A stretch of 17,839 nt of DNA from Bacillota bacterium. GTDB taxonomy: Bacteria > Bacillota > Clostridia > Tissierellales > Gottschalkiaceae. The DNA lies in assembly GCA_023420895.1 (NCBI GenBank), contig JAEZUY010000037.1:1-17839 (forward strand), given 5' to 3'. Numbering within the stretch: position 1 is the stretch's first letter; the number at the start of each line of letters is the position of its first letter. A program made the translations under genes and the position numbers. The notes under the pieces were generated by a model, which worked only from the letters and a program-made list of their open reading frames with translations, was not told where the DNA came from and did not search any database. This document shows, piece by piece, positions 15,371 through 17,839 of the stretch.

Positions 15371-17032
15371 TTAAGCAGCAATTTTATTTATTGCTGTAAC
15401 TAACGCTTCAATAGAAGATTTAATAATATCTTCGTCTATTCCCACACCCCAGAAAAGTTCGCCGTCATGTATAACTGATACATAAGATATCGCTTTCGAT
15501 GCAGTTCCTTTTCTGTCTAGAGAGTGTTCCTGATAAGAGTCAAGTTCATAATCAACATCGTAATTTTCTCTTATAGCATTTGAAACGGCATCAAGTCTAC
15601 CGTTACCTCTAGATACGTGAGTTTTCTTTTCACCGTTAAAGTCTATAGTGACTTCGGCTTCTATTCCTTCATCCAGCTGTTTGAAGTGAACTTCAGACAC
15701 GCTGTAAGGCTTTTCTATACCGACGAAATTATCTTCAAACACTTCGAAAATTTCATCAGGTGTAAGTTCTTTATGTGCTTTATCTGAAACGTCTTTTGCA
15801 GCGTATCCAAGGAATTCTCTCATCTTCACTGGAAGATTGAATCCGAACTGCTGTTCAAGAATATAGCTTACTCCGCCTTTTCCAGACTGAGAATTTATTC
15901 TTATAACATCGGCATCATAGCTTCTTCCAACGTCCTGAGGATCGATTGGAAGGTAAGGAACTGTCCAGTCGTCAGTGTCTTTATCTTCTCTCCATTTCAT
16001 TCCTTTAGCTATAGCGTCCTGGTGAGATCCTGAGAATGCGGCGAATACAAGAGCTCCTGCATAAGGATGTCTTTCGTGCACTCTAAGATTAGTGAATTCT
16101 TCATATTTATCGCATATATAAGGCATGTTTTCGAAATTAAGTTCAGGATCTACTCCCTGAGAGTACATATTCATAGCAAGAGTAACTATGTCCACGTTTC
16201 CAGTTCTCTCTCCGTTTCCGAAAAGAGTCCCTTCAACTCTGTCAGCTCCTGCTAAAAGTCCCATTTCAGCCGCTGCAACTCCGCATCCTCTGTCGTTGTG
16301 AGGGTGAAGAGATATAAGCACGTTTTCTCTGTTTTCAAGATTTTTGTCGAAATACTCTATCTGTGACGCATAAACGTGAGGCATAGAGTTTTCAACTGTT
16401 GCCGGAAGGTTTATTATAACTTTGCTGTTTTCGTCCGGCTCCCATATTTTTATAACTTCATTGCAGACTTTAAGCGCATATTCCACTTCAGTTCCAGTGA
16501 AACTTTCAGGCGAGTATTCGAATGAGAAGTTTCCTTCAGTTTCGTCTGCAAGCTTTTTAAGAAGTTTAGCTCCTTCAGTTGCTATCTTCATTATCTCTTC
16601 TTTCGATTTTCTGAACACCTGTTCACGCTGTGCGACTGAAGTCGAGTTATAAACGTGAACTACTGAGCTCTTGGCTCCTTTAAGAGCTTCGAAAGTTTTC
16701 TTTATTATATGCTCTCTGGCCTGAGTAAGAACTTGTATAGTGACATCATCAGGTATCATGTCTTTTTCTATAAGCGTTCTTATGAAAGTGTATTCAGTTT
16801 CAGAAGCGGCAGGGAAGCCCACTTCTATTTCTTTAAATCCTATATCGACCAGAAGCTGGAAGAATTCTAATTTCTGTTCTAATGACATTGGAACTATAAG
16901 CGCCTGATTTCCGTCTCTAAGGTCAACACTGCACCATCTTGGCGCTTTTTCAACATGAGTTTTTTTAGTCCAGTCCATGCATGCCGTAGGCGGCGTGAAA
17001 AAATTCTTCTTGTACTTTCTGTAATCCATCAT
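15371..17032 (-). CDS. leuA: 2-isopropylmalate synthase (LeuA, long form)
   Basis: This enzyme catalyses the first committed step of leucine biosynthesis: acetyl-CoA plus 2-oxoisovalerate to 2-isopropylmalate, in the cytoplasm. The protein is 553 residues, matching the longer 'type 2' LeuA family. The TIM-barrel domain carries the metal-binding Arg-Asp at 39-40 (DLRDGNQ), HPHNDRG at 243-249 and the GNGERTGN motif at 272-279. The C-terminal third (about 430-553) is the LeuA dimer/regulatory domain that binds leucine for feedback inhibition. ATG at 17032 is followed by a second ATG; AGGAG lies 10 nt upstream, which suits the first. It is a single-gene unit here, with no leuB/C/D visible, and is controlled by the T-box leader upstream. 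All signature residues are present and no damage is seen. Confidence 0.97.
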   Translation of the reverse strand: MMDYRKYKKNFFTPPTACMDWTKKTHVEKAPRWCSVDLRDGNQALIVPMSLEQKLEFFQLLVDIGFKEIEVGFPAASETEYTFIRTLIEKDMIPDDVTIQVLTQAREHIIKKTFEALKGAKSSVVHVYNSTSVAQREQVFRKSKEEIMKIATEGAKLLKKLADETEGNFSFEYSPESFTGTEVEYALKVCNEVIKIWEPDENSKVIINLPATVENSMPHVYASQIEYFDKNLENRENVLISLHPHNDRGCGVAAAEMGLLAGADRVEGTLFGNGERTGNVDIVTLAMNMYSQGVDPELNFENMPYICDKYEEFTNLRVHERHPYAGALVFAAFSGSHQDAIAKGMKWREDKDTDDWTVPYLPIDPQDVGRSYDADVIRINSQSGKGGVSYILEQQFGFNLPVKMREFLGYAAKDVSDKAHKELTPDEIFEVFEDNFVGIEKPYSVSEVHFKQLDEGIEAEVTIDFNGEKKTHVSRGNGRLDAVSNAIRENYDVDYELDSYQEHSLDRKGTASKAISYVSVIHDGELFWGVGIDEDIIKSSIEALVTAINKIAA

Positions 17033-17057
17033 TTTTCTTATTCTCCTCTCAAATTTT

Positions 17058-17086
17058 CAGATTTCTTCTCTTTTTCCCGAAATCTG
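17058..17086 (-). promoter_or_regulatory. Extra hairpin between T-box and leuA SD
   Basis: CAGATTTC and GAAATCTG form a perfect 8-bp inverted repeat with a 13-nt loop, downstream of the T-box terminator and about 10 nt before the leuA ribosome site (17043-17047 on the complementary strand). It may affect stability or ribosome access. This is inference from position alone. Confidence 0.35.
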
Positions 17087-17133
17087 CAATCCTTCTTTCT
17101 ATATATTTCAGTCTTCGTTTCTGTTCTTTAGAT

Positions 17134-17189
17134 AAAAAAAGTCTTCCGTCCCTAAAAAACGGCTACGGCCGTAATAAGAGACGGAAGAC
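17134..17189 (-). terminator. T-box conditional terminator of leuA
   Basis: Read on the minus strand, GTCTTCCGTC (17189-17180) pairs with GACGGAAGAC (17150-17141) and is followed by a run of seven U. It sits right after the T-box sequence, as expected for the terminator that uncharged tRNA-Leu would prevent. Confidence 0.93.
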
Positions 17190-17457
17190 ATATATTATAA
17201 ACGTCCTTCGCGGTACCACTCTAATTCATAGTATATATAATAACTATACGCTCAACAGATACGAGTTTTCACTGATATCTTTCCTCTGTAACGGGAGGGA
17301 ACCGTCTAAATCTACTCCTTAAAAAGTTTCGGTTAGCTGCTTTGAGGTGAGTTCAAGAAGTCATTTATACTGCTTCACATCAGCCAGCAGCTTTCTGAAA
17401 TAAATAATTTTCTCTACTATTCCTCTTCATCGCATTTTTTATAAATTTTATTTTATT
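17190..17457 (-). promoter_or_regulatory. T-box riboswitch, leucine specifier, upstream of leuA
   Basis: The minus strand carries the hallmark T-box AGAGTGGTACCGCG (17222-17209). Upstream is a Stem I region with AAGAGGAATAGTA near its 5' side and a GCTGCTGGCTGATG distal part. A GAACTCACC segment has CTC as a likely specifier codon (17351-17349), followed by A as is usual. An ACGG..CCGT hairpin (near 17313-17290) fits Stem III. A leucine codon matches the downstream leuA. When tRNA-Leu is uncharged it should pair with the T-box and antiterminate. The region 17034-17509 is otherwise non-coding. Confidence 0.93.
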
Positions 17458-17463
17458 AGCTTT

Positions 17464-17492
17464 ATTATACATTAAGATTTTAATCGAGTCAA
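17464..17492 (-). promoter_or_regulatory. Sigma-A promoter of leuA T-box transcript
   Basis: On the minus strand TTGACT (17492-17487), a 17-bp spacer and TATAAT (17469-17464) give a near-perfect promoter. The transcript would start at about 17457, just before the T-box Stem I. It begins only 17 bp after the stop of the small membrane protein. Confidence 0.88.
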
Positions 17493-17509
17493 TGAAAATT
17501 CCCCAATAA

Positions 17510-17833
17510 TTAATAATAATAGCTGCTTGGTTCTGAAAGAATTGATAAAAGTCCAACTCCGCTTATAAGAGCTACAATTATACTGAATATTATAGTAATT
17601 GCAATCATTATGAGAGCAAATATTATAGCGGCTCTTGCAAAAGTCTTTCTTGAAGGATATTCTTCATTGCTGTCTACAGCCCATACTATAATCATAATAA
17701 AATTGACGAAAGGAATACTGAGAAGTATAAGCCATAGTAGCCAGTTTGCAACGGTTGGAGTTTTTCCGCCTCCGCGGTAGTAATTTGGAGGTCCGTTGAA
17801 TTTTGAAGGCTGCTGTTCGTATGGATTTACCAT
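17510..17833 (-). CDS. Small two-helix membrane protein, unknown function
   Basis: This is a 107-residue protein that I do not recognise. Residues 1-28 are polar with Pro, Tyr, Gln and Gly (NPYEQQP, then YYRGGGK). A first hydrophobic helix lies at about 32-52, then a polar stretch (DSNEEYPSRKTFARA), then a second helix at about 69-97. The C-tail ends in a run of Tyr. The layout suits a small integral membrane protein of the kind found in many Bacillota. The ATG at 17833 is only 6 bases from the window end, so the ribosome site is not visible and the gene could begin further upstream. It is on the same strand as leuA but ends before the leuA promoter, with no clear terminator between. No functional link to leucine synthesis is implied. 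Confidence 0.7.
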   Translation of the reverse strand: MVNPYEQQPSKFNGPPNYYRGGGKTPTVANWLLWLILLSIPFVNFIMIIVWAVDSNEEYPSRKTFARAAIIFALIMIAITIIFSIIVALISGVGLLSILSEPSSYYY

Positions 17834-17839
17834 GTTCTG

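Noticed and set aside
1..17839. CRISPR array, tRNA/rRNA genes, insertion sequences, phage genes
   Set aside because: I saw no regularly spaced repeats, no tRNA or rRNA signature, no transposase or integrase motifs and no terminal inverted repeats. The tRNA-related signal at 17209-17222 is a T-box, not a tRNA.

Overview
The window looks like a chromosomal segment of a low-GC, AT-rich Gram-positive bacterium, most likely an anaerobic Bacillota of the Clostridia/Tissierellia type. The signs are LPXTG-type sorting signals, class C sortases, canonical sigma-A promoters, strong AGGAGG-type ribosome sites, heavy use of AGA and ATA codons, and a T-box leucine leader. I cannot name the species.

Positions 1-15247 (+ strand) form a sortase-dependent pilus/adhesin island. 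In order it holds: the 3' part of a von Willebrand factor A (vWA) pilin ending in an MPNTG sorting signal, apparently frameshifted near 151-203; a class C sortase with a very basic cytosolic tail; a ~630 bp non-coding gap; a 151-aa secreted protein that stops where a vWA domain would be expected to begin; a giant (about 2,600 codon) LRR/Cna-B mosaic adhesin ending in LPVTG and split by one in-frame TAA at 4550-4552; a 500-aa LPETG pilin with an E-box; and a second class C sortase with an acidic C-terminal tail. Each transcription unit has a readable promoter, and most end in strong hairpin terminators.

The expected logic is that surface subunits are exported through signal peptides, retained by their C-terminal sorting signals, and polymerised or anchored by the two sortases. 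Three of the four surface genes carry a lesion or truncation, while both sortases and the LPETG pilin are open. That could be sequencing error, gene decay, or a switchable (phase-variable) surface locus; the sequence alone cannot decide.

Positions 15371-17833 (- strand) are housekeeping. leuA (2-isopropylmalate synthase, long actinobacterial-type form) is preceded by a complete T-box riboswitch with a CTC (Leu) specifier, a terminator and a near-consensus promoter. Upstream of it lies a small two-helix membrane protein of unknown function. leuA and the second sortase converge on one bidirectional terminator.

The most notable non-standard points are the clustered lesions, a vWA-deleted pilin scaffold inside the giant adhesin, oppositely charged tails on the paired sortases, a hairpin between a strong Shine-Dalgarno and its start codon, and long structured 5' leaders on the pilus transcripts.
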